Below are positions 37,121-46,349 of a DNA stretch of 64,000 nt, in pieces. Made by a program: the position numbers and the translations under genes. Within the stretch, counting starts at the first letter, position 1; each line of letters starts with the position of its first letter. A model generated the notes under the pieces. That model was not told where the DNA came from. It worked only from the letters and a program-made list of their open reading frames with translations, and searched no databases. This DNA is from Thiothrix unzii (GTDB taxonomy: Bacteria; Pseudomonadota; Gammaproteobacteria; Thiotrichales; Thiotrichaceae). Location of the stretch: positions 2,976,001 through 3,040,000 of the forward strand of contig NZ_CP072793.1 of assembly GCF_017901175.1 (NCBI RefSeq), given 5' to 3'.

Positions 37121-38302
37121 ATGGAGCAAGTTAAGGATTCGGCAACCAGTTTATCGCAGCGACGGCGCACCATTGAAACACAGTGGAGTCGTTTTGTTGC
37201 TGGCAGCCCCTTCGTAAAACGCGACGGTATCCGTGATGACATTATGTCGTCATGGCAGCGCAGTGCTCAACACATCCATCCGCTCCAAGTTCACGCGCCT
37301 GCTGACGATGAATATTCCACGCTGCAACGCTGGAAAGAGTCCCAACTGTGCCTAGCCGCGCAACGCGAACAAGAACAAATGATGCAACTTGCCCATGAAG
37401 GCGAGTTAGTCGCAGCCATTGCCGATCCGCAAGGGCGTTTATTATGGACATTTTCCAGCCGTCACATGCGCAGCCGCGCGGAATCGGTCAATTTTACCGC
37501 TGGCGGTTTATGGGATGAAGCCTCGGTCGGCACAAATGCGGTGGGTTTGGCGTTGAAATTGCGGCGTTCTGTCACGGTGTTTTCGTCGGAACATTACCTG
37601 CCTTTTGTGCATGATTGGGTGTGTTACGCCGCACCGATTACGCATCCGCAATCCGGCGAAGTGCTGGGTGTGTTGGATATGTCTACCACATGGAATCGCC
37701 ATACACCGTTGGGGCAAGCGGCTGTTACCGAATTGGCGCGTGCGATTGGGCGATGCTTGCCGCAGCAGTTACCCCGCGCTGAATTGGAAATCCATGCACT
37801 GGGGCAGCCCCGCATTCTGTTTAGGGGTAAGCCCTTGAGCCTGCCCATGCGCCAAGTGGAAATCCTTTGTCTGTTGGCCTTGAATCCGCAAGGTTTGAGC
37901 CTCGAAGGTTTCCACGCGGCGTTGTACGGCGATCAACCTATTTCCACCACGACGTTGAAAGCGGAACTGTCGCATTTGCGGCGTTTGCTGGATGGGCAAA
38001 TCGGTTCGCGCCCGTACCGTTTACAAATGCCGGTGTGGGCGGATTTCATTCAAGTCTGGCAAGCCTTGCGCCAGCAACAAAGCCAAGAAGCCTTTTCGCT
38101 ATACCGTGGTTCGTTTTTGCCGCAATCCGCCTCACCAGAGCTGGAAGAATGGCGTTATTGCATTGATGCGGTGATGGGTAAAGCCATTGATTCCTGCCAA
38201 GACCCTAGCGTACTGATGGGGCAATTGTGCCATAGCACCGGCGGTAGTGAGCTGGTGCGCGAACGGCTGGCGGAGTTGGTGTTACACCCCGTCAGATTCT
38301 GA
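37121..38302 (+). CDS. GAF-domain transcriptional regulator with C-terminal winged helix
   Basis: 393 residues, start after GGAGGAGG. An AcoR-like N-terminal region (RRTIETQWSRFVAG to IMSSWQRS, about 15-45), then a GAF sensor (about 80-215) with FTAGGLWDEASVGTNAVGLAL and DWVCYAAPITHP, as in regulators of acetoin/alcohol/aldehyde metabolism. The C-terminal third (about 230-310) looks like a winged helix (LSLPMRQVEILCLLALNPQGLSLEGF). Unlike AcoR it has no AAA+ domain, so it is not a sigma-54 activator. It may control the aldehyde dehydrogenase at 44581, but they are 7 kb apart. Confidence 0.75.
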   Translation: MEQVKDSATSLSQRRRTIETQWSRFVAGSPFVKRDGIRDDIMSSWQRSAQHIHPLQVHAPADDEYSTLQRWKESQLCLAAQREQEQMMQLAHEGELVAAIADPQGRLLWTFSSRHMRSRAESVNFTAGGLWDEASVGTNAVGLALKLRRSVTVFSSEHYLPFVHDWVCYAAPITHPQSGEVLGVLDMSTTWNRHTPLGQAAVTELARAIGRCLPQQLPRAELEIHALGQPRILFRGKPLSLPMRQVEILCLLALNPQGLSLEGFHAALYGDQPISTTTLKAELSHLRRLLDGQIGSRPYRLQMPVWADFIQVWQALRQQQSQEAFSLYRGSFLPQSASPELEEWRYCIDAVMGKAIDSCQDPSVLMGQLCHSTGGSELVRERLAELVLHPVRF

Positions 38303-39310
38303 GATGAGCGCGGCGTAATGGCGCAGGTATTCCGGCTCATACGCCAGCAAAGCACTGCGTAACGCATCCACCGTAATCAGCGGGGAAAGTGCCCGCGCCA
38401 GCACATTGCAGTTCCACAGACCCACCACGGGTTGTTGCCCAAAAGCATAACGCCCATGCTCATCGTCCGGGTGGCTAACACACAAGGGATCACGCGCCGG
38501 GGTAAACGTGCTCGCACCCACATCCAAGGTGATGCCGAGGATCGACTGGTTGTCGGTATTCATCACCCCATGCACAAACCCCACCGCCTGCCAATGCGCA
38601 ATCAAGCGAGCAGTGCGCAACACCACCTCATGGAAAAACGTCGCATAACGCGCCTCCCCTTCCGCCGCGCACGCCGGGAAATGGCAGGCAATCACATGAT
38701 CCGCCAACTGCCGCAACGCCGCCGGGTTTTTCTGGAAGAAATAATTTTCAAACGTGCCGAAACGCACATGACTGGGGGCAATGCGCGTCACCATCGCCAT
38801 CGCTTCAAAGCCTTGCCGGTACACCTGCTGACTACCGGAAGTAACACACAAACACCGCGCGGTCGGCACACCCAAAGCCGCCAACTGTTCCGTGGTATCG
38901 AATTCGTGCTGGCATTCACGCAACCCCGCCCGCCCATCGGCAGTCCGCGCATACGGCGTTTTGCCCACACCTTTCAGGTAAAGGTCAACGATGCCGCCCG
39001 GTGTTTCCACTTCACCCAACAATACCGCGCGACCATCCCCCAAGAACGGGTTGAAATGCCCAAACTGATGCCCCGCATAATCCTGCGCCAATGGCTGCAT
39101 CCCCGGCAACAGCGCATTACCGCTGAATACTTGCAGGAATAAGTCCGTATTCACTTCATCCGCGTGCAAACCCAACTGCTGCAAGACTTCTGTACTGCTG
39201 CATACCAGCGTCGGGTTTTCCAGCCCCTGCGGTTGGAATTCGCTGTAAAAGTGTGCGCCCAAAGCATGGAAGCGATTGCGGAAAATGAGGTCGTGGAGGT
39301 GTTTCAACAT
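38282..39310 (-). CDS. SelO-like protein adenylyltransferase, C-terminally short
   Basis: 342 residues; SelO (YdiU) proteins are usually about 480. SelO transfers AMP to protein hydroxyls with an inverted ATP orientation. The N-terminal AGHQFGHFNPFLGDGRAVLLGE (about 79-100), the Lys in DLYLKGVGKTPYARTADGRAGL, and the catalytic NTDNQSILGITLDVG (about 251-265) are present. The block is diverged (TLDVGASTF where TIDYGPF is usual). The last roughly 140 residues are missing; the stop lies inside the convergent GAF gene, with a 21-nt overlap. It may be a degraded or a shortened variant. Confidence 0.8.
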   Translation of the reverse strand: MLKHLHDLIFRNRFHALGAHFYSEFQPQGLENPTLVCSSTEVLQQLGLHADEVNTDLFLQVFSGNALLPGMQPLAQDYAGHQFGHFNPFLGDGRAVLLGEVETPGGIVDLYLKGVGKTPYARTADGRAGLRECQHEFDTTEQLAALGVPTARCLCVTSGSQQVYRQGFEAMAMVTRIAPSHVRFGTFENYFFQKNPAALRQLADHVIACHFPACAAEGEARYATFFHEVVLRTARLIAHWQAVGFVHGVMNTDNQSILGITLDVGASTFTPARDPLCVSHPDDEHGRYAFGQQPVVGLWNCNVLARALSPLITVDALRSALLAYEPEYLRHYAALISESDGV

Positions 39311-39574
39311 TTAGTCAGCGGTGGGGTCGCTCTTGCCCGCGCGATGAATCTCACGCTGCATGAAGCCGTAAAGCCCTTCCACTTTTTCGCGTGCCCACGG
39401 GGTTTTACGCAAAAACTTCAGGCTGGATTTAATGCTGGGGTCGATGCTGAAACAACGCAGAGGAATGCGTTCCGCCAATTCCGCCCAACCAAAATGCGCC
39501 ACCAGCGCGGTGAGTATCGCCTCCAGCGTGAGGCCGTGCAGAGGATTGTTGCGTTGCTTGAGGTCGTTGGACAT
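39311..39574 (-). CDS. VF530/DUF2132 family DNA-binding protein
   Basis: 87 residues from the ATG at 39574 (MSNDLKQRNNPLHGLTL); an 8-residue upstream extension is possible. The sequence NNPLHGLTLEAILTALVAHFGWAEL and IDPSIKSSLKFLRKTPWAREKVEGLY is the VF530 family signature, a small double-stranded DNA-binding fold of unknown role. The stop directly abuts the SelO-like start, so the two are likely one transcript. Confidence 0.9.
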   Translation of the reverse strand: MSNDLKQRNNPLHGLTLEAILTALVAHFGWAELAERIPLRCFSIDPSIKSSLKFLRKTPWAREKVEGLYGFMQREIHRAGKSDPTAD

Positions 39575-39623
39575 GCGTGTTCGCCGTATCGGGGTCAAGG
39601 TTGTGATTATGGCGGGTATCCCC

Positions 39624-40577
39624 TTAACTTGTATACGGCCCTAAAAACCGCACACCATTGAAATGGATCAAATGCGAAGGATCGCTGGCACACCATACTT
39701 CAGTTTCCCATGCGACTACCGACAAGAACTTGCGCAGGATTTCGCCTCGGTCAGGGAAGGCTGTCACGTAAACCAAGCCTGCCGAACTTGATTTGAACAA
39801 GTTGGCAAGTTCGGCGTGGCGAATTCCGTCTACCGGGCCACTGCTGGTTACGGCTTCGACCAATATCAACCAGTTTTTCTCGCGGTGATAGAGCACGATG
39901 TCAGGCATTTTGCCGTGGTTGCCGACTTCAACTCCCAATGATTGCAACAGCGATTCGTTGAAATAGCCCCATTTGCTGCCGGTATCACCCACGTATACCA
40001 GTTCGCCACCGGGTACGAAATATGGGGCAAATATCTCAATAATCTGCCGAATCAGGTCGGAATGTGCGCCCGGACTCAAGGTAATCGTTTGATCTTGCTG
40101 AATGGTGACAGGAATGCGCTGCATATCACGGTGGCGGGCAAACTGGTCAGCCAGTGTTTGTCGTTGTGCCAAATAGTTGCCTAAAGCGACATCCCACTTT
40201 TTTGTGCCAAACTGTTGGAACAGCACAAGGGCTTGTTCCTCGACTTGATAGCAGTTATCCGCGCTGTTCACTGCCCGGTCGGGTTTATCCGGGTTGTGCA
40301 GCAAAACACCTGCCGCTACTAATTGTTTGACGCTGTATTTGCGCACACTTTCGCGAGTGTTTTCGGCGTAGTTGCGTGCCATTTGTTGGCGGGCAAAATC
40401 CAGTATGGCACGAATACCCAGCAGTGAATTGCTGGCATGTTGCCATTGCTTATCAGCAGGTAAATTCAGCAGTGCCAGCAACGTGATAGCGGTGCGTTCG
40501 TTGAGTTGTTCTTTCGGCATCCCCAAGGCTTGGAGGATGTGCAATGCCTCGTTGATGCGTTCTTGCTGTGTGGTCAT
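39624..40577 (-). CDS. BsuBI/PstI-family type II restriction endonuclease
   Basis: 317 residues. The N-terminal helical region (about 1-140) and C-terminal nuclease half (PDIVLYHREKNWLILVEAVTSSGPVD, a PD-(D/E)XK-like core, about 225-250) match the BsuBI/PstI family that cleaves CTGCAG. The start overlaps the methyltransferase stop by 4 nt (ATGA), which delays nuclease synthesis until the methylase is made. Confidence 0.88.
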   Translation of the reverse strand: MTTQQERINEALHILQALGMPKEQLNERTAITLLALLNLPADKQWQHASNSLLGIRAILDFARQQMARNYAENTRESVRKYSVKQLVAAGVLLHNPDKPDRAVNSADNCYQVEEQALVLFQQFGTKKWDVALGNYLAQRQTLADQFARHRDMQRIPVTIQQDQTITLSPGAHSDLIRQIIEIFAPYFVPGGELVYVGDTGSKWGYFNESLLQSLGVEVGNHGKMPDIVLYHREKNWLILVEAVTSSGPVDGIRHAELANLFKSSSAGLVYVTAFPDRGEILRKFLSVVAWETEVWCASDPSHLIHFNGVRFLGPYTS

Positions 40578-42028
40578 AGGGCTGCAACCAGTTGGTCGAT
40601 GGTGGTTTGGTCAAGGCTGGCATAGCTGGCGGCGCATTCGCCGAGTACCAGTAATTGGGCACGGCTAGGGTAACGCAAGGTACGTAAGTCAGTGGCATTA
40701 ACTTGCGTATGCCCAGAAAATACGCGGAACCAATCATCCAGCACAGTCGAATTGAGGAAGGTTGCCAAACCACTAGCCAGTGTTGCATCCAACCCTGCTT
40801 TACCAATGTGAAAGATATTCCAGTGGTTTTCAAAGCCGATCAGTTCACTGCCCAGCATTTCCGGTGTCAGGTGGTAAGCGACAACACGACGGCGTTCTTC
40901 CTTGGAGGAAAAGCGTTTAACCAGCACGTAATGTCCATTTGGCATCAGCCATCTGCGGGAGGCTGGTAGCAGGTGCAGGGCGTTGGGTTTCTTGTGTAGT
41001 TTAGGCCAAACTAGTTGTCCGGTGCTGAAATGGTGTGGGTAGAGCAAAGGCACGGTGTTGTTGCCGGGTTGTGCGCTCCAGCATTCTTTCAGGCGGAAAT
41101 CGACCACGGGGCCGGTACAAACTTCCAAGCCCAGTTCTACCAACGAATGGGTACTGACTGCGGGAATATCTGTTGCGGCATGGCTGGTCGGGATGTGGAT
41201 GAATTGCTCGGTATCGCTCGGTTTGACGATGTTGGTAAAGGCAAAGCAGGTTTCCTGATAGTCAGCGAAACGGGCATCGTGCGAAGTCGAGACGGTGACT
41301 TGCCCTTGTTCCACATTTTTGAGCAGATGGATGATGATGTTTTCTTGTAATACGTCGTCTGCACCGAAGGCTTTGCTGCGGCTTTCAAACAGGTGGATGT
41401 GGCGAATAGCACACTGTTTTAACAACAGTTCACGGAACGGGCGGTAATAGCTGCCGTTGCAGAACGAGCGCGGGATAATCGCAACCAGTTCGCCGCCGGT
41501 TTCCAGCAGCAGGATGGCGAGTGCAACAAAGCCGGTGTATAGATTGACGGTTTCAATCCCGGCTTTACGCAAGAGTTGACGGTGGCGGGACGGGGTGTTG
41601 ATCTTCTTGTACGGCGGATTGAGGATGGCGTGGGTGTAGCGTTTGCCGATACCTGTTTGTGCTGCAAAACTGGTGTCTTCGATGAAATCAATGGAATGTA
41701 ATTGGGTAGTGATGTGCCCTTGCCCGCGTTGCACGTATTGTTCCAGCGTCGTTTGCAGGTAACGGCGCAAGATGGGGTCGATTTCCCATGCGTCCACTGC
41801 GGTGCTTGTGCCGTGTTGCAGGGCAGCGTCCAAAAAAGCAGCGGTCAGCGAACCCGTGCCTGCACCAGCATCCAGCAAGCGGGCTTGTTCCGGGTAATGG
41901 AACAGCGAGGCCATAAAGCGGGCAATGGCGGCGGAGGTCATGTATTGACCTAGCTGACTGCGTTGGGTGTCCGGCAGTTGCTGGCAGGCTTCGCGGTGGA
42001 GATGGTTGGAGACAAGGGTAGTTATCAT
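40574..42028 (-). CDS. Adenine-specific DNA methyltransferase of the BsuBI/PstI-type R-M system
   Basis: 484 residues from the ATG at 42028 (MITTLVSNHLHREACQ); eight upstream residues are possible. Motif I AGTGSLTAAFL (about 53-63) binds SAM and the catalytic NPPYKK (about 132-137) marks an N6-adenine or N4-cytosine type methylase. Restriction partner gene follows with a 4-nt overlap. It would protect the chromosome at sites cut by the partner enzyme. The family and the pairing suggest CTGCAG, with methylation of adenine. Confidence 0.88.
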   Translation of the reverse strand: MITTLVSNHLHREACQQLPDTQRSQLGQYMTSAAIARFMASLFHYPEQARLLDAGAGTGSLTAAFLDAALQHGTSTAVDAWEIDPILRRYLQTTLEQYVQRGQGHITTQLHSIDFIEDTSFAAQTGIGKRYTHAILNPPYKKINTPSRHRQLLRKAGIETVNLYTGFVALAILLLETGGELVAIIPRSFCNGSYYRPFRELLLKQCAIRHIHLFESRSKAFGADDVLQENIIIHLLKNVEQGQVTVSTSHDARFADYQETCFAFTNIVKPSDTEQFIHIPTSHAATDIPAVSTHSLVELGLEVCTGPVVDFRLKECWSAQPGNNTVPLLYPHHFSTGQLVWPKLHKKPNALHLLPASRRWLMPNGHYVLVKRFSSKEERRRVVAYHLTPEMLGSELIGFENHWNIFHIGKAGLDATLASGLATFLNSTVLDDWFRVFSGHTQVNATDLRTLRYPSRAQLLVLGECAASYASLDQTTIDQLVAAL

Positions 42029-42035
42029 CACATTT

Positions 42036-42605
42036 CTATGACTCTTGAGCATTGCCTATGTCTGCGCAATGCTGTTGTAACCAAGCAATAGTAAGCCCAT
42101 CGTCTAAAGCCTCTCTTTCCATCAGTCTCCAATGTTGTTCAATACATGGGTATTTTCTGATGTAATAAAGCATACCACTTCCCCAGTAACGCCATGTCTT
42201 TTCAGGTATTCGTCCATATTGGTAAAGCTGGTATTCCTCTAAACATAAATCGAAGTACTTGCCCACGATGCCAATGGTATCCTGATGCTCACAGTCTATC
42301 TCGCTCAGTTGATTTAAAGATTGGCTTAAATCGTGGAAACGTTTATTAAAATTGGCAAACTGATCAAAAAACAGCTTCTCCTCTTCAAGCTTTTGTTTTT
42401 GTATGAAATAAATAAAGCCAAGAACTGCTACTGTTGTATTAAGTGCCAAAGTAAAGTCATTTGAAGTGATTTCCCTCCACCCTAACGTATACGCAAATAA
42501 AATCCCGATCCACCCAATCGGCATTAGTAAAATCAGCGGGATATAAAGTATATAGGCGAATGCCTTAAGCTCTCGAAGAGTCTGACCTATAGAATATTGA
42601 TTCAC
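42036..42605 (-). CDS. Hypothetical two-helix membrane protein with cytoplasmic tail
   Basis: 189 residues from a GTG at 42605; a longer frame to 42734 overlaps the ATPase gene and has no membrane-protein logic. Two membrane segments (about 16-42 and 48-70), then a charged, helical cytoplasmic tail (about 72-189) with FDQFANFNKRFHDLSQSLNQL. No known family recognised. It sits between the R-M methylase (8 nt away) and the DUF4143 ATPase and could be an accessory of either. Confidence 0.55.
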   Translation of the reverse strand: MNQYSIGQTLRELKAFAYILYIPLILLMPIGWIGILFAYTLGWREITSNDFTLALNTTVAVLGFIYFIQKQKLEEEKLFFDQFANFNKRFHDLSQSLNQLSEIDCEHQDTIGIVGKYFDLCLEEYQLYQYGRIPEKTWRYWGSGMLYYIRKYPCIEQHWRLMEREALDDGLTIAWLQQHCADIGNAQES

Positions 42606-42670
42606 GATAACACCCTGTATTTTAAAATGCCTACACCCAAATGATAGAGAGAGCCTGTAGCAAACACAAA

Positions 42671-43891
42671 TTAAACCAACCGCATCAACAACGTCTCCAC
42701 CGGCACTTTCACCGGCTTGCCCACCGCAAAACAATCCGCTTCCACATACGGCATATCCATCACCACCTGCAAGGCATGTTCCGCACCCAGTTGTTCCTGA
42801 AACCAGCCCAGATGCTTGTTAAGCGGTTGGTTGGCAGAACTTTTCACTTCCACCAGCAACCAGGGCTGGTTATCGCGGCTAACAAGGAAATCGACTTCTT
42901 TCTGGTCTTTGGTGCGCAAATAATGCAGTTGGTAATCACCCATCCCGTGATCTGTCCACCAATGCACGGCTTTGAGCAGATGGCTGGCAATCAGATTTTC
43001 GTTTTTCGCACCGATGTCTTTCACCTGTGACCAATCCCACAGATAGATTTTCGGCTCTTTGCGCAAGGCAGATGCAAGATTATTGAACCAAGGCGTGACC
43101 CGAAAAGCGTAGTAGAAACTTTCCAGCAGCGTCACCCAGCGGCGGATGGTATCCACACTGACATTGATTTGGTTTGCCAGCGAGCTGTAACGCACCACCT
43201 GCCCACATTGCTCCCGCAACAGGGTGGCGAGTACATCCAGATGGGCGATGTCTTGCACGGTATTGGTGTCGCGGATGTCTTCCTGAATCAGTTGTTGCTG
43301 GCGTAATTGCTGCCAACGGTTATAAAAACGGGTATCCGCTTTGAGAAATGGCTCAGGGAAACCACCAAAACGGCGTAACTGTTCCAGCGCGGTGGGTTCG
43401 GGTTTATGGGGGTCTTGCAGCAATTGCCCTGCGACAAAAGGCGCACTGATTTCACGCAAACTCAAGGGGTGCATCCGGTAATGGAAATAACGCCCCATCA
43501 GGCTATCGCCACCCTTGCGGAAAATATCCATCCGCGCACTGCCTGTCGCCAACACCGCGAGTTGGTGTTCGTACAAGTCAAACAAGCCTTTGAGGTAGTT
43601 TTTCCAGTCCTTGTACTTGTGCAATTCGTCGAAAGCCACCACTGCCCGCTGGTCGCGCAATTCATGCACACCCATCTGATTGAGCAAAGTGGCGTTGCTC
43701 ATATTACTGACACTTTCCAGAATCCACTGCCGGTGCTGGCGGTTGTCCCAGTTGTAGTATTGCCCGTGTTGCTGCTCGACAATGGCTTTTGCCAGTGTAG
43801 TTTTGCCAACTTGGCGGGAGCCGGACACAAACAACATTTGCCGCTGCGTCAGCAACTCATTTTGCAGGATGTCAGTATAGAAGCGTTTCAT
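42671..43891 (-). CDS. AAA_14/DUF4143 ATPase
   Basis: 406 residues from the ATG at 43891 (MKRFYTDIL). Walker A SGSRQVGKTTLAKAI (about 23-37), Walker B VVAFDELHKYKDW (about 84-96), sensor LATGSARMDIFRKGGDSLMGRY (about 114-135), and a C-terminal DUF4143 nuclease-like region ending in DQKEVDFLVSRDNQPWLLVEVKSS (PD-(D/E)XK-like, about 350-375). These proteins are common and mobile, with unknown function. A 10-bp inverted repeat lies 19 nt upstream of its start. Confidence 0.88.
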   Translation of the reverse strand: MKRFYTDILQNELLTQRQMLFVSGSRQVGKTTLAKAIVEQQHGQYYNWDNRQHRQWILESVSNMSNATLLNQMGVHELRDQRAVVAFDELHKYKDWKNYLKGLFDLYEHQLAVLATGSARMDIFRKGGDSLMGRYFHYRMHPLSLREISAPFVAGQLLQDPHKPEPTALEQLRRFGGFPEPFLKADTRFYNRWQQLRQQQLIQEDIRDTNTVQDIAHLDVLATLLREQCGQVVRYSSLANQINVSVDTIRRWVTLLESFYYAFRVTPWFNNLASALRKEPKIYLWDWSQVKDIGAKNENLIASHLLKAVHWWTDHGMGDYQLHYLRTKDQKEVDFLVSRDNQPWLLVEVKSSANQPLNKHLGWFQEQLGAEHALQVVMDMPYVEADCFAVGKPVKVPVETLLMRLV

Positions 43892-43909
43892 CACAACCAT
43901 TCTACGACG

Positions 43910-43941
43910 CATCGTAAAAAAATCCAGACTATTTTACGATG
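43910..43941. promoter_or_regulatory. 10-bp inverted repeat upstream of DUF4143 ATPase
   Basis: CATCGTAAAA and TTTTACGATG, separated by 12 bp, 19 nt before the ATG at 43891. Position and symmetry fit an autoregulatory operator for the ATPase gene. Confidence 0.5.
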
Positions 43942-44053
43942 GGCATGTAGATTAGCATGATAAAAAGCAACCATTATTTGCCTTTTGTCATCCCTATCAG
44001 GCGATAGCCAGACTATACTCGCGGGATAAATAAAACACAGGATACCCATAAAA

Positions 44054-44542
44054 ATGCTACCCCTAACCCGTAAATCCCTCTGGCTTGCGATTGGCCTGAT
44101 CGCGATGAGTCTTGCGTTGAGCAGTTTCATACTGACCGCTTGGTTAAATCTTCACCCCTGCTATTTGTGCATTTTCCAGCGACTGTTATTCATGCTGATT
44201 GCGGTATTCGGGCTGCTGGCGGCAACCGGGTTTGGTGAAAAAGTGTGGGGTAGTCTGGTGCTATTGCTGGCAGGCGTGGGAACGGCTACGGCGAGTTATC
44301 AAACTTGGTTGCAATTACAGCCGCCCGGCAGTGCTTCTTGTGCGGGCAGTCAACCCGGTTTGATTGAGCAATTTGTTTATTTCCTGAGCGATAACGTGCC
44401 CAGCTTGTTTGAGGTCAGCGGTTTGTGTGAAGACGAGGAATTGGTGATTATGGGGCTTTCTCTCGCCAATTGGGCGTTGGTTTCTTTCGCGTCAGCGTTG
44501 GTCGTTGCCGTGTGGGCGTTGTTTAAACGCGGGTCAGACTAA
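44054..44542 (+). CDS. dsbB: Disulfide bond formation protein DsbB
   Basis: 162 residues with four membrane segments. It re-oxidises DsbA and passes electrons to quinones. The two essential Cys pairs are visible: CYLC (36-39) in the first periplasmic loop and Cys96/Cys125 in the second loop. Length is slightly shorter than E. coli DsbB (176). No dsbA is nearby. The gene ends with a 7-bp inverted repeat shared with the convergent aldehyde dehydrogenase. Confidence 0.9.
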   Translation: MLPLTRKSLWLAIGLIAMSLALSSFILTAWLNLHPCYLCIFQRLLFMLIAVFGLLAATGFGEKVWGSLVLLLAGVGTATASYQTWLQLQPPGSASCAGSQPGLIEQFVYFLSDNVPSLFEVSGLCEDEELVIMGLSLANWALVSFASALVVAVWALFKRGSD

Positions 44543-44552
44543 GCCGACCCGC
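44529..44552. terminator. Weak hairpin between dsbB and aldehyde dehydrogenase gene
   Basis: GCGGGTC-N10-GACCCGC, overlapping the dsbB stop codon. No T-run follows, so it is a possible but weak terminator for convergent transcription. Confidence 0.35.
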
Positions 44553-44580
44553 ACACTACACCACGCGAGGAGGAGGAAAC

Positions 44581-46101
44581 TTAGAAGAAGCCCAGCGGAT
44601 TGATGTCGTAGCTTACCAGCAGGTTTTTGGTCTGCTGGTAATGATCAAGCATCATCTTGTGGGTTTCGCGGCCTACGCCGGATTTTTTGTAGCCGCCAAA
44701 TGCCGCGTGCGCTGGGTACAAATGGTAGCAGTTTGTCCACACCCGACCGGCTTGGATGCCGCGACCCATGCGGTAAGAACGGTTCATGTCACGAGTCCAC
44801 ACCCCTGCCCCGAGACCAAATTCGGTGTCATTGGCAATCGCCAGTGCTTCAGCTTCGTCCTTGAACGTCGCCACTGACACCACCGGCCCAAAGATTTCTT
44901 CCTGGAACACGCGCATATTGTTGGTGCCTTTCAGCAAAGTCGGTTGGATGTAATAGCCTTCGCAGTAAGCCGCCTCCATCGTTTCGACTGCGCCGCCGGT
45001 AATCACTTCCGCGCCTTCGTCTTTGCCGATCTGGATGTAGCTGAGGATTTTGTCGTACTGTTCTTGCGAGGCTTGCGCACCGACCATGACTTCGGTATCC
45101 AGCGGGTTGCCGCGTTTGATTTGTGCGGAACGCTCAATCACCATGCCAATGAATTTTTCGTAGATGGATTCCTGAATCAGCAAGCGGGATGGGCAAGTAC
45201 AGACTTCGCCTTGGTTGAAGAACGCCAGTACCGCGCCTTCGACCGCTTTGCTCACAAATGCATCTTCGTGATCCAGCACATCGGCGAAGAAGATATTCGG
45301 GGATTTGCCGCCGAGTTCAACGGTGGAAGGAATAATGTTTTCCGCCGCGTATTTCATAATCAGCGAGCCGACCGGGGTGGAGCCGGTGAACGCGATTTTG
45401 GCAATGCGGGTGCTGGTGGCGAGTGCTTTACCTGCTTCTACGCCGAAACCGTTAACCACGTTCAATACGCCCGGCGGCAACAAATCCGCAATCAGTTCCA
45501 TCATGATCAGGATAGAAGCAGGGGTTTGTTCAGCGGGTTTCAGAACCACGCAGTTGCCTGCTGCCAATGCCGGAGCGAGTTTCCAGCACGCCATCAGCAG
45601 TGGGAAGTTCCAAGGGATAATTTGACCCACCACACCCAACGGTTCGTGGAAATGGTAAGCGACGGTGTTTTCGTCGATTTCGCCCATTGTGCCTTCTTGT
45701 GCACGCAAGCAGCCTGCGAAATAGCGGAAATGGTCGGAGGAAAGCGGTACGTCAGCGTTGAGAGTTTCGCGCACGGCTTTACCGTTGTCCCATGTTTCCG
45801 CGACTGCCAGCACTTCCAGATTCGCGTCGATGCGATCCGCGATTTTCAGCAGGATATTGGAACGTGCAGTCACGGAAGTTCTGCCCCACGCATCTTTGGC
45901 GGCGTGTGCGGCATCCAGTGCCAGTTCAATGTCTTCCGCACTGGAGCGCGGGATTTGGCAGAATGGTTTGCCGTTTACCGGGGAAATATTGTCGAAGTAT
46001 TCGCCGTTGACGGGGGCAACCCAAGCACCGCCAATGAAGTTTTCATAGCGTTCCTTGAAGTTGATGACCGCGCCTTCGGTATTGGGATTTGCGTATTGCA
46101 T
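44581..46101 (-). CDS. NAD-dependent aldehyde dehydrogenase (ExaC/AldB-like)
   Basis: 506 residues. Oxidises aldehydes to acids. Motifs: [24 protein letters not shown] (about 22-45), [23 protein letters not shown] (about 162-184), catalytic Glu in [12 protein letters not shown] (about 263-274), and catalytic Cys in [13 protein letters not shown] (about 298-310). EVCTCPSR is typical of the ethanol-derived acetaldehyde dehydrogenases. It is divergent from the second RNA-repair operon, whose promoter region lies immediately upstream. Confidence 0.92.
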   Translation of the reverse strand: MQYANPNTEGAVINFKERYENFIGGAWVAPVNGEYFDNISPVNGKPFCQIPRSSAEDIELALDAAHAAKDAWGRTSVTARSNILLKIADRIDANLEVLAVAETWDNGKAVRETLNADVPLSSDHFRYFAGCLRAQEGTMGEIDENTVAYHFHEPLGVVGQIIPWNFPLLMACWKLAPALAAGNCVVLKPAEQTPASILIMMELIADLLPPGVLNVVNGFGVEAGKALATSTRIAKIAFTGSTPVGSLIMKYAAENIIPSTVELGGKSPNIFFADVLDHEDAFVSKAVEGAVLAFFNQGEVCTCPSRLLIQESIYEKFIGMVIERSAQIKRGNPLDTEVMVGAQASQEQYDKILSYIQIGKDEGAEVITGGAVETMEAAYCEGYYIQPTLLKGTNNMRVFQEEIFGPVVSVATFKDEAEALAIANDTEFGLGAGVWTRDMNRSYRMGRGIQAGRVWTNCYHLYPAHAAFGGYKKSGVGRETHKMMLDHYQQTKNLLVSYDINPLGFF

Positions 46102-46220
46102 GATTGTTCTCCTCTCTCATTATCCATGATGGTATCGGGTAGAGCCGCGTCCTCTACTTGGCTCTTGAGCGATAACATACGGCATCAAGGTTGGAGAAAG
46201 GTTGGTTTAACAAAAAATAG

Positions 46221-46240
46221 ATTTGTATTTTTATAGATAG
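46221..46240. promoter_or_regulatory. Candidate RtcR upstream activating site, second operon
   Basis: ATTTGTATTTTTATAGATAG; its reverse complement matches the rtcB element at 32389-32408 in 19 of 20 bases. Its centre is about 98 bp upstream of the sigma-54 promoter at 46328. Confidence 0.65.
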
Positions 46241-46297
46241 CAATTTCGATAATCTTGCTTTCCCACCAGCGACCACCATCCACATTAAATCATCTTT

Positions 46298-46310
46298 TAT
46301 CAACCACTTA
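46298..46310. promoter_or_regulatory. IHF-like site between UAS and sigma-54 promoter
   Basis: TATCAACCACTTA fits the IHF consensus WATCAA-N4-TTR exactly. IHF bending between an enhancer and a sigma-54 promoter is common, which suits a distant RtcR site. Confidence 0.5.
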
Positions 46311-46327
46311 AAGAAAAACAGCGCAGT

Positions 46328-46342
46328 TGGCACACACTTTGC
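46328..46342 (+). promoter_or_regulatory. Sigma-54 promoter of the tRNA-like/slipin operon
   Basis: TGGCAC (46328-46333), 5 bp, TTGC (46339-46342). The 18-bp window differs from the rtcB promoter at two bases. Predicted start near 46353, just upstream of the tRNA-like array. Confidence 0.9.
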
Positions 46343-46349
46343 AAAACCA

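Noticed and set aside
44944-46236. 430-residue open frame on the plus strand opposite the aldehyde dehydrogenase
   Set aside because: It lies antisense to a clearly coding gene with intact catalytic motifs and shows no family features.
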